Assembly: GCA_039183535.1 (NCBI GenBank)
Contig: JBCDBO010000071.1
Coordinates: forward strand, 1-16,315
Length of the DNA: 16,315 nucleotides
Source of the DNA: JBCAXA01 sp039183535
GTDB lineage: Bacteria; Pseudomonadota; Gammaproteobacteria; Steroidobacterales; Woeseiaceae
Direction: 5' to 3'
Each line of letters opens with the position of its first letter. Position 1 is the stretch's first letter. Position numbers and translations under genes: made by a program. Positions 1 to 6,532 of this stretch are shown piece after piece. The notes under the pieces are model-generated. The model was given only the letters and a program-made list of their open reading frames with translations. It ran no database searches and was not told where the DNA came from.

Positions 1-1
1 C

Positions 2-283
2 ACCGCTGCGCTGGCGGTAAAGGCGCCAACGATTGGCGCGTCCGGTGGCCTGTTCGGTTTGTTGGCGGCGGTCGCGCTTCGGTTCGGCGATGAGGAACTC
101 ACCGTCTTATTGACGCCGATTGAGGTACGCGCCCGCACATTGGTCGCTGTCATTGCGGTGGCGGAGCTTTTGCTGGCGTTGTGGCTGCCGCATTCGCGCA
201 TTGCGCACGGCGCCCACATCGGCGGCTTATTGAGCGGCTTTCTTTTGAGTCGATTAACGCTTTTTAAGTCGATAAATCAATAA
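2..283 (+). CDS. Rhomboid-family intramembrane serine protease (C-terminal fragment)
   Basis: Only the last 93 residues are in the window; the reading frame is open to the left edge and stops at TAA 281-283. Rhomboids cleave transmembrane segments of other proteins inside the lipid bilayer with a Ser-His dyad. Both signature segments are visible: the nucleophile motif GASGGLFGLL, with Ser at residue 14 of the fragment (bases 41-43), and the last helix AHGAHIGGLLSGFLL, with the catalytic His at residue 72 (bases 215-217). Between them is a hydrophobic segment (VAVIAVAELLLALWL), as in the fold. The substrate cannot be told. The missing part should hold the N-terminal helices. The next gene is convergent, so this gene ends its transcription unit here. 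Confidence 0.88.
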   Translation, partial: TAALAVKAPTIGASGGLFGLLAAVALRFGDEELTVLLTPIEVRARTLVAVIAVAELLLALWLPHSRIAHGAHIGGLLSGFLLSRLTLFKSINQ

Positions 284-406
284 TTAGTCGAGGATATCTA
301 AAACTCTTATTACGCTTGGGCAGGACGAGATTTAGGGCGATTTGTCGGCTGCCCGGAGCAATGCGGATGGGCTAGGGGCATGCTCCGCGGGGCATACGCG
401 GTTTAC

Positions 407-432
407 GGGTGACAACGTTGCCGTTGTCACCC
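407..432. other. Perfect 11-bp inverted repeat between convergent genes (possible terminator hairpin)
   Basis: The arm GGGTGACAACG (407-417) and its exact reverse complement CGTTGTCACCC (422-432) enclose a 4-nt loop TTGC. It lies 14 bp beyond the stop codon of the pirin gene and about 120 bp beyond the rhomboid stop, so it could end transcripts from either side. Neither strand has a run of T after the stem, so it is not a textbook Rho-independent terminator. Confidence 0.6.
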
Positions 433-446
433 TTACGCATGACCGC

Positions 447-1148
447 TTACTGACCCATGTCGAACAGCAAGACTTCCGCATCGCCTCGCGCAGCGACGTT
501 GATCGTCTCCGGTCCCGCCAAGGCAACGCCGTCGCCGGCCTGTAACGACTCACCGTTGAGCACAACGCTGCCACGCGCGACTTGCAGCCAGCCGTGGCGG
601 CCAGCACCGAGTTGATGGGTCAGCGCGTCGTCGGCAGACAGCGTCGCCGCGTACAGGTCGACGTCCTGGTGGATCGTAATCGAGCCATCGCGCCCATCGC
701 GCGAACCTACCAGCCGCCATTGCCCCCGCCGTTGTTCGACAGGAAAGTGTTTCTGCTCGTAGCTCGGCGCAAGACCGTTCGTTTCCGGCAGGATCCATAT
801 TTGCAGGAAATGCACGTCGTCGTTGTCGGAGGCGTTGTATTCGCTGTGCCGCACGCCGGTACCGGCCGTCATGCGCTGCACATCGCCGGGACGAATAACC
901 GAGCCGGTACCCAGGCTGTCTTTGTGTTCGAGCGCGCCATCCAAGACATACGAGATGATCTCCATATCCGCATGGCCGTGCGTTGCAAAGCCCTGGCCGG
1001 GGCTGACGCGATCTTCATTGATCACACGTAACGGCCCATGACCCATAAATTTTGGGTCGTAGTAATGGCCGAACGAGAAAGTGTGCCGGCTGTTCAGCCA
1101 ACCAAGGTTGGCAGTACCGCGATCGTTCGCTGATCTCACTGTAAGCAT
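447..1148 (-). CDS. Pirin family protein (YhhW-like bicupin, putative quercetin 2,3-dioxygenase)
   Basis: The 233-residue product matches the normal pirin length and layout: an N-terminal cupin with the family opening (TVRSAN..GWLNSRHTFSFGHYYDP, then LRVINEDRV) and a second, C-terminal cupin. The metal ligands are all present: His57 and His59 in THGHADME, and His101 and Glu103 in GVRHSEY. These are the same numbers as in E. coli YhhW, which supports the ATG at 1148. That ATG also has a GGAG six bases upstream; a GTG at 1160 would add four residues but overlaps this ribosome binding site. Characterised relatives oxidise quercetin in vitro, but the physiological substrate is often unknown. The gene is divergent from a LysR gene, a common pairing that suggests control by it. 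Confidence 0.93.
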   Translation of the reverse strand: MLTVRSANDRGTANLGWLNSRHTFSFGHYYDPKFMGHGPLRVINEDRVSPGQGFATHGHADMEIISYVLDGALEHKDSLGTGSVIRPGDVQRMTAGTGVRHSEYNASDNDDVHFLQIWILPETNGLAPSYEQKHFPVEQRRGQWRLVGSRDGRDGSITIHQDVDLYAATLSADDALTHQLGAGRHGWLQVARGSVVLNGESLQAGDGVALAGPETINVAARGDAEVLLFDMGQ

Positions 1149-1196
1149 GGTTGTCTCCACGGATTAGTAACGCTGGCCATAGTCTGTAGCCGCGCC

Positions 1197-1216
1197 TAAC
1201 GGAAGACAATCCGTTA
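1197..1216. promoter_or_regulatory. Perfect 20-bp palindrome, candidate LysR operator
   Basis: TAACGGA (1197-1203) and TCCGTTA (1210-1216) are exact inverted copies around a 6-bp spacer. The site lies in the 117-bp divergent region, 48 bp from the pirin ATG and 49 bp from the LysR ATG. A -10-like TATATT at 1215-1220 overlaps its right arm. LysR proteins usually bind an interrupted dyad in such a shared promoter, so this is the likely regulatory site; the assignment is inferred from position. Confidence 0.6.
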
Positions 1217-1231
1217 TATTAGAGACATTGC

Positions 1232-1248
1232 GTCGCCGAAAAGGCGAC
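1232..1248 (+). promoter_or_regulatory. Small hairpin in the leader of the LysR gene
   Basis: GTCGCC (1232-1237) and GGCGAC (1243-1248) form a perfect 6-bp stem around GAAAA. It ends 17 bases before the LysR start codon, where no clear Shine-Dalgarno sequence is seen. It could affect translation of the regulator or be a second dyad for it. Short stems like this also arise by chance. Confidence 0.35.
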
Positions 1249-1265
1249 ATTCGTGAGCTATTTAC

Positions 1266-2177
1266 ATGGATCGACTCGACAGTATGCGGGCGTTCGTCCA
1301 GGTCGTTGCCAGTAGCGGCTTTGCTGCTGCTGCACGCGAAATGGGCGTATCGCGATCGGCCGTCAACAAAGCGGTCATTAAGCTGGAAAACGATCTCGGG
1401 ACTCAGTTGCTGCGTCGCAGTACCCGCCAGGTCACGCCAACCGAGACCGGGTTGGCGTTCTATGATCGTTGTGTACAGATTCTGGCCGATGTGGATGAAG
1501 CATTGTCGGCGGTCCGCGAGTTGCACGAGCGACCGACCGGGAACCTCCGTATCAATGCACCGATGAGTTTCGGGACACTGCATCTCGCGCCGCTGATCGG
1601 TGACTTCATGGCGGCCAACCCCGACGTGCACGTCGAATTGGTTCTGGCAGATCGGCTCGTGGATCCGATTGAGGAAGGGTTCGACGTCACGCTCCGCATC
1701 GCAGAACCCACCTATTCGACCAGCCTAATCACCACCGAGATTGCCCCAGCACATCGGGTGATCTGCGCATCGGTGGAGTATCTCGAGCGTTATGGAGAGC
1801 CGAGCGAGCCGAGCGATTTAAAGGTCCACCGCTGCTTGCAATACGGCTACTCCGGCTCGCTGACCCAATGGCGCTTGGCTGGACCCGCCGGCGAACAGGC
1901 ACACACGATCCACTGCTTCTTGTGGTCAAATAACGGCGAGGTGTTGAAATCCGTCGCGTTGGCCGGCCAGGGTTTGGCGCTGTTGCCGACATTTATTGTC
2001 GGCGACGAGTTACAGAGTGGGCGGCTCCGGACCGTACTTCCTGACTACCTTCCGAAACAACTCGTCCTAGCCGCGCTATATCCGCGAAACCGTCATCTGT
2101 CCGCGAAGATTCGGTTGTTTGTTGAGCTGCTGGAGCAACGGTTCGCTGGCAGGCCACACTGGGACCTGGTGAATTAG
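1266..2177 (+). CDS. LysR-family transcriptional regulator
   Basis: The 303-residue length is typical of LysR. The N-terminal winged helix-turn-helix (about residues 1-60) is clear: MDRLDSMRAFVQVV, then GFAAAAREMGVSRSAVNKAV, then LENDLGTQLLRRSTRQ and the TPTETG that starts the linker helix. From about residue 90 follows the periplasmic-binding-protein-like effector domain, beginning GNLRINAPMSFG, a wording common in the CrgA-like subgroup. These proteins act as tetramers on divergent promoters, and the pirin gene next door is the obvious target together with the regulator's own gene. The effector cannot be predicted. The start codon ATG 1266 fits the usual family N-terminus, although no strong ribosome binding site precedes it. 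Confidence 0.95.
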   Translation: MDRLDSMRAFVQVVASSGFAAAAREMGVSRSAVNKAVIKLENDLGTQLLRRSTRQVTPTETGLAFYDRCVQILADVDEALSAVRELHERPTGNLRINAPMSFGTLHLAPLIGDFMAANPDVHVELVLADRLVDPIEEGFDVTLRIAEPTYSTSLITTEIAPAHRVICASVEYLERYGEPSEPSDLKVHRCLQYGYSGSLTQWRLAGPAGEQAHTIHCFLWSNNGEVLKSVALAGQGLALLPTFIVGDELQSGRLRTVLPDYLPKQLVLAALYPRNRHLSAKIRLFVELLEQRFAGRPHWDLVN

Positions 2178-2290
2178 ACGGGTACTTGCGGCATCGCCGC
2201 CTAATCGACAGAAATTCGTCAGCGCGAGATTTCACCGCAACGCCGTCGCATGGCGCTTAGGAAACGGTCGGGTCGGCCGATACCGTCGTA

Positions 2291-3568
2291 ATGGAGGACC
2301 TCGATACAGACGCCAGCATGGCGAGCCGAAGCAATGCAAACCCGCGCTTCGGCGGCGCAATTAATGCACTGACCGTTGGCTACGTCGTCGCCTTGGCCAT
2401 TATTGGTGCCATCGCTGCGACGGCGCATATCGTCACCGAGATGGTGATCGACGCCCAAACCGATAACGCACACATCGTCAATGTCACAGGACGACAGCGG
2501 ATGCTCTCGCAACGCATCGTCATGTTGGCGGGGGCGTGGCACGGTAGCGGCGAGTCACGCGATTATGAGTTGTTAAGCGGCGCCATCGACGCGTTTGAGC
2601 GTGCCCATAACAACATCGTTGCTGGTCGAACCGGGCGCGATACAGCCATGTTGCCGTCTGAGGTAAGCGCCTTGATGTTCGCTGAACCCCAATGGCTCGA
2701 TGCTCAGGTTCGCGAGCACATAGCACGGGCACGGACCGTCGCTGAAGGAGGGCCAAATGCGGCAGCGGCGCTCAGCGCTTTGTTCGACGCCGTTTTAGTG
2801 CCAGCAACCGCGCCAAACTCGTTGCTCTACGGCTTAAATGCGGTTGTTAAGATATTCGAAGAGAAGCACAGCGCACAGCTGCAACGCATGAAGAGGGTGC
2901 AGAGCATCGCACTGGCGGTGTTGGCCGTTGCGCTTGCGCTTGAGGCAGTCCTGATCTTTCGACCACTTGTTAGGCGCGTTAACACGCTTGGTGAGTCGTT
3001 GCGAACGGCGTCGGTTACCGACCCGATGACCGGCCTTACAAACAGGCGCGGGTTTATGTTGCTCGGCGAGGCGCTTAGCGCACAACGACAGCGTGGGGCG
3101 CTAATCATTATTGATATCGATCATTTCAAAGGGATAAACGACACCTACGGGCACAGCGCGGGAGACGCCTGTATCAAGCACCTTGCGGCAGTAGCCAAAA
3201 CGATTTTTCGCACAGGCGATGTACTGGCACGAATCGGCGGTGAGGAGTTCGCCGCTGCGCTTCAGGGGGTTGATGAGCAAGATACGCTGATGGTCGCCGA
3301 ACGATTACGACGAGCTGTGGAAACGACGCCATGCGATGTATCAGCGATTCGATGCGGTACTGACACGATCGCCTTTACGATTAGTTTGGGGGTTTGTACG
3401 TTTGCCCATCCTCGACCCCTGTCCGAACTACTTCACGACGCCGACGCTGCGCTGTACCGGGCCAAGCATGCCGGCCGCAATCAAGTGCAAACCGCGCTTG
3501 ATTTGGATACGACGACGTTTCGTCTGGCGGAAAGGCCTACGGAGCGCGAGGCCACACCCACTATCTGA
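2291..3568 (+). CDS. Membrane-anchored diguanylate cyclase (PilJ/NarX-type sensor + GGDEF)
   Basis: This 425-residue protein should make cyclic di-GMP from two GTP. Order of parts: a short cytoplasmic start, a first membrane helix at about 28-48, a periplasmic helical domain with the GRQRMLSQRI motif (67-76) of PilJ/NarX-type nitrate-sensor-like N-terminal domains, a second helix at about 206-225, then a GGDEF domain from about 240 to 400. The active-site motif is GGEEF (316-320), a functional variant. The product-inhibition I-site RTGD (307-310) sits five residues ahead of it, so feedback control is expected. LIIIDIDHFK (271-280) is the usual metal/substrate loop. The signal sensed is unknown. 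A second ATG at 2318 would remove nine residues; neither start has a good ribosome binding site. The 3' end overlaps the convergent regulator gene by 8 bp. Confidence 0.94.
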   Translation: MEDLDTDASMASRSNANPRFGGAINALTVGYVVALAIIGAIAATAHIVTEMVIDAQTDNAHIVNVTGRQRMLSQRIVMLAGAWHGSGESRDYELLSGAIDAFERAHNNIVAGRTGRDTAMLPSEVSALMFAEPQWLDAQVREHIARARTVAEGGPNAAAALSALFDAVLVPATAPNSLLYGLNAVVKIFEEKHSAQLQRMKRVQSIALAVLAVALALEAVLIFRPLVRRVNTLGESLRTASVTDPMTGLTNRRGFMLLGEALSAQRQRGALIIIDIDHFKGINDTYGHSAGDACIKHLAAVAKTIFRTGDVLARIGGEEFAAALQGVDEQDTLMVAERLRRAVETTPCDVSAIRCGTDTIAFTISLGVCTFAHPRPLSELLHDADAALYRAKHAGRNQVQTALDLDTTTFRLAERPTEREATPTI

Positions 3569-6230
3569 ATGGAACGGATTCCGCGGATCGGTCATCGATC
3601 AATACGCGATTTCGTGCCTCAGCGACGGCTTGCAGGCGGCTCGATACACCAAGCTTGCGAAACAGATTTTTTAAATGGAACCGAACTGTGTTCTCAGAGA
3701 TGCCGAGCCGACGCGCGATAAGCTTATCGGGCAGGGCATCGCCCAGCAGTTGTAGGACTTCTCGCTCGCGATTACTGAGTCGAGTTGTGTCTCCCGAATC
3801 GTGGGTTATCAAGCCCAGTAAGAAGCGTGCATGGTCATGCTCAGGCGCGCGGCCCGCTTTGCAGTACGCGATCAACAGTTCATCAACAAACGGTGATTCA
3901 TCAAGAACGGACCGCATGAGACTCTCCGTGCGCGCATGGCGCAGAACGTCGGTAAGAACGTTGAACGCGGTCCGGCGGCGGCGGCGATGCAAATGCGCAG
4001 TGGCCGACAGTAGCGACAGCTTTACCACAGCTCGTTGATGTCCAATCCGGCGCTCAATGTTCAGCAATTGCTCGATCGATTCGCTGGCGTGGCGATAGCG
4101 CTTCTCGGCGATCAATAAGCGGCACAAAGCAATGCCAACGTCCATTCGCTCGCCGACAGCAACGTGCTGATTGGCGTTGTTGCCAATGTACTCGCCAAGC
4201 GACAAGCCGTTTTCCTGCACAAGCTGTCGCGCAGCGACGCGATCGCCCGCCCGCGTTATTAGCGCACTGGTGTTTGCAACGACGAGACGTCGCAGACGAC
4301 GCAATTCTTGTTCGCGAATGTATGCCAACGCCGCCGTGGACTCGGCATATACGGCGTTGAGTCCGCCGTTGGCGAACGCAAGGTTAAGTGCTGTCGTGTA
4401 GCCAGCCGCATAGATCTCGAACCATGCCTCGCCGTGACGCAGGCGTTTGCTGGCGTTGCCGAGATATCTAGCCGCTGAATCGAGTTCATTGCGCTCATAA
4501 CTGACTTCCGCCATTAGGACATCTGTCACAAGTCGCATATCTTTGTCGTCAGCGAATTTTTGCCGTGCTATCTGTCGCGCTTGTTGGTATTCGACGTAGG
4601 CATCGTGCAGCCGTCCCTCGCGTACTGCGATGACGCCAAGATGCAGATGAAAGTATGCCGACGAAAAGGGAAAGTCGAAGCTGAGTCCGCGTTGCGCGGC
4701 GAGACGAGCGCCTTGGAAATCGCCGGTCTGTAAGCTCGCGAGACATTTCCCAGTAAAGTAAAAAACCTGTGGGTTAATTCCGTTTGGAAACTGCGGTGCT
4801 CGCTCCAATGCGGCTAGATGATCCTGCGGTGCGGTACCCTGGTAAAAACTGATCGATAGGGCCACTTTGGCGATTTCATGCTGCAATTGCTTATCGTCCG
4901 AGCGAGTTTCTTGGACGGCGTTCAGTATCCGGCGTGCTTCGGTTAACTGACCGTCTTTTAGGCAAACGGTCGCCTGGATGAGTGCGATTCGCGGCCTCCG
5001 TCGGATAACGGCATCTGGCAGCAACTCCAAGGCCAATCGAAGCGGGCCAATACCATCGCGGTCCCACAGCATAAGGCCGCCGGCGTCCTCGAGAATTTCG
5101 GCGGCGAGTTCGGTATCGGCAATTCGTGCGGCCCGGCGCATCGCTTCAATGACTGAGCCATTATCGGCGATCCAGCGGGCTGTTCGCCGACAAAGCTGCC
5201 GGTAGCGTAGCGCGTCGAACCGCTCCAAATCGCTGCTCAAGAATTCTGCGAGCAGAGGGTGTAATGATGGTTTATTCTCGTCGCGGGTTTCGACAAACAG
5301 CCCATCGATTTCATTGAGCAACGCTAAGTCTTGGCGAACGTCATCTCGTTCGGTTACGTATTCCACGGCGCTGGGGTTCAATGCGTCGAGAAGGCTCGCA
5401 TCGCGCAGAACGGTGAAGAGTTCGCTTGAGATCGACTCGGCGAACTGCGCGCTGAGGTAATCGACCACAACGCGGCTATTGCCACCGAACGTCGCGAGTG
5501 CCAGCGTCGTGTTTTCACAGGTCGCAGCGTGCGCTCGGAATAGCGCCATTGCCGCTGGCCAACCTAACGTCCGCTGCTGCAGTCTAACGCGTTGCGATTT
5601 ATTGAACGTTGTCGCAACCAGCGACTTGCAGTGAGATTCGGTCAAGCGCAGTTGCTGTGGGCCGATCGTTGAAATCTGTTCGCGTAATAACAAGTCAGAA
5701 ACGGGGAGTCGTTGCGGCTGCCGCGTCGACAAGACGACGTGCAGATCAGCCGGCAAGTACTCGAGCAGTGGTTGAAGCAGTGATCGGTACGTAGTGTTCG
5801 ATATGCGTTCGACGGAGTCGAGAATCAGCACGGCACCATTTGGGCGCTGGCAGTCGTCGCTGGTTACCGCACTAATGAGTTGCAGATCCGCGTTTTCGCT
5901 GGCAGGGGTGCCGCGTGTGAGCGCATCGAGTCCTGCGTGCTCGAATCCTATACGACAGAGTACGACGGCGATATAGCTGGCCAATACACCGGGTGTGTCG
6001 TCGTTAGTATCAACGCGTAACCAGCCGGTCGGTAGTTTGTGCGCTCGGCGTTCCGCGAACCACTGCGACAACAAGACCGTTTTGCCAAAACCAAGCGGTG
6101 CGCCGACAACCGTTACTGGCTTATCGAGGCCGCGACTAAGTAGGCGATTCAGAGGCAATCGTGAGACGGCGAAGGCCGGGCACTCCGGTGCTTCCGTCTT
6201 CGGTCGAACGATCCAGCCTTGCGTTGTCAT
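3561..6230 (-). CDS. MalT-like LuxR-family transcriptional regulator (large STAND ATPase)
   Basis: The product has 889 residues from ATG 6230; a GTG at 6278 would give 905. Neither start has a clear ribosome binding site, and ATG was preferred. In 905-residue numbering the N-terminal NTPase has a Walker A GAPLGFGKT (59-67), in the context followed by VLLSQW that is typical of the MalT group, and a Walker B AVLILD (149-154). A long helical, TPR-like middle (about 350-800) follows, then a C-terminal LuxR helix-turn-helix from about residue 833, with LSNREREVLQLL, then IARRLGISENTVRFHLKNLF. Such proteins bind an inducer and ATP, oligomerise and activate promoters with repeated sites. It is divergent from the hydantoinase/receptor/permease cluster, which is therefore its likely target. 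The inducer is unknown. Confidence 0.93.
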   Translation of the reverse strand: MTTQGWIVRPKTEAPECPAFAVSRLPLNRLLSRGLDKPVTVVGAPLGFGKTVLLSQWFAERRAHKLPTGWLRVDTNDDTPGVLASYIAVVLCRIGFEHAGLDALTRGTPASENADLQLISAVTSDDCQRPNGAVLILDSVERISNTTYRSLLQPLLEYLPADLHVVLSTRQPQRLPVSDLLLREQISTIGPQQLRLTESHCKSLVATTFNKSQRVRLQQRTLGWPAAMALFRAHAATCENTTLALATFGGNSRVVVDYLSAQFAESISSELFTVLRDASLLDALNPSAVEYVTERDDVRQDLALLNEIDGLFVETRDENKPSLHPLLAEFLSSDLERFDALRYRQLCRRTARWIADNGSVIEAMRRAARIADTELAAEILEDAGGLMLWDRDGIGPLRLALELLPDAVIRRRPRIALIQATVCLKDGQLTEARRILNAVQETRSDDKQLQHEIAKVALSISFYQGTAPQDHLAALERAPQFPNGINPQVFYFTGKCLASLQTGDFQGARLAAQRGLSFDFPFSSAYFHLHLGVIAVREGRLHDAYVEYQQARQIARQKFADDKDMRLVTDVLMAEVSYERNELDSAARYLGNASKRLRHGEAWFEIYAAGYTTALNLAFANGGLNAVYAESTAALAYIREQELRRLRRLVVANTSALITRAGDRVAARQLVQENGLSLGEYIGNNANQHVAVGERMDVGIALCRLLIAEKRYRHASESIEQLLNIERRIGHQRAVVKLSLLSATAHLHRRRRRTAFNVLTDVLRHARTESLMRSVLDESPFVDELLIAYCKAGRAPEHDHARFLLGLITHDSGDTTRLSNREREVLQLLGDALPDKLIARRLGISENTVRFHLKNLFRKLGVSSRLQAVAEARNRVLIDDRSAESVPFR

Positions 6231-6293
6231 TGTCGGTAAGGGTTGCCCGTGTTGACGGGTGTGTGTTGCTAGTTGCACAACTAATGCATCGGG

Positions 6294-6312
6294 CTACGTT
6301 CAATTAACGTAG
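6294..6312. promoter_or_regulatory. Perfect 7-bp inverted repeat upstream of the MalT-like gene
   Basis: CTACGTT (6294-6300) and AACGTAG (6306-6312) are exact inverted copies separated by CAATT. The site is 63 bp upstream of the regulator's ATG (15 bp from its alternative GTG). The outer CTAC...GTAG echoes the repeated elements at 6383-6470, so it could be an autoregulatory site. The role is inferred from symmetry and position. Confidence 0.5.
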
Positions 6313-6317
6313 TTTCA

Positions 6318-6360
6318 GTGCAAATCAAAAAAATAAAAATACTATATTAAACAACAAACT
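6318..6360. promoter_or_regulatory. AT-rich divergent promoter core
   Basis: This stretch is almost entirely A and T, with A-tracts at 6327-6340 and a TATATT at 6343-6348, in otherwise GC-rich surroundings. It sits midway between the regulator and the hydantoinase gene. It is the most likely place for the divergent promoters and probably bends or melts easily. No well-spaced -35/-10 pair could be fixed on either strand. Confidence 0.45.
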
Positions 6361-6382
6361 AGTATGCATGTTTAGCTCGTAA

Positions 6383-6398
6383 CTACCAGAACCAGTAG
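6383..6398 (+). promoter_or_regulatory. CTACC-N5-CAGTAG element, copy 1 (candidate activator site)
   Basis: CTACC (6383-6387), five bases, CAGTAG (6393-6398). The same spaced pattern recurs 47 bp downstream with a different 5-bp core. Copies lie between the AT-rich promoter core and the hydantoinase gene. The likely binder is the divergent MalT-like regulator, by position only. Confidence 0.5.
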
Positions 6399-6429
6399 GT
6401 TATGCCGCCAATTCCCGCCGCAGGCGAAC

Positions 6430-6445
6430 CTACCTAAATCAGTAG
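6430..6445 (+). promoter_or_regulatory. CTACC-N5-CAGTAG element, copy 2
   Basis: CTACC (6430-6434), TAAAT, CAGTAG (6440-6445). All eleven outer bases match copy 1 while the central five differ, the pattern expected of a protein-binding site. Its left end AACCTAC (6427-6433) is also the exact inverted copy of GTAGGTT (6395-6401) at the right end of copy 1. Confidence 0.5.
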
Positions 6446-6450
6446 CAATA

Positions 6451-6470
6451 CTACCGCTCGATCTACTGGT
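6451..6470 (+). promoter_or_regulatory. Rearranged third copy of the CTACC/CAGTAG element
   Basis: CTACC (6451-6455) starts 21 bp (two helical turns) after copy 2. Here the second half appears inverted: CTACTGGT (6463-6470) is the exact reverse complement of ACCAGTAG (6391-6398) in copy 1. The half-sites again start 12 bp apart. It lies about 60 bp before the preferred hydantoinase start. Confidence 0.4.
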
Positions 6471-6532
6471 CGTCGAGGCTCGATCCGGTTCTCATGGACG
6501 GGGGTAGAGAGCAAGTAGGACGTCATCTAGAA

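Noticed and set aside
380..395. Near-palindrome around CCGCGG in the rhomboid/pirin gap
   Set aside because: Two mismatches and no positional relation to a promoter; the 407-432 hairpin explains the region better.
582..1031. Long open frame (149 codons) on the plus strand inside the pirin gene
   Set aside because: It is antisense to an intact, well-conserved pirin gene and its translation shows no family motif; a codon-bias shadow.
2188..2200. GCGGC-ATC-GCCGC mini-hairpin after the LysR gene as a terminator
   Set aside because: A five-base stem with no T-run; common by chance in GC-rich DNA.
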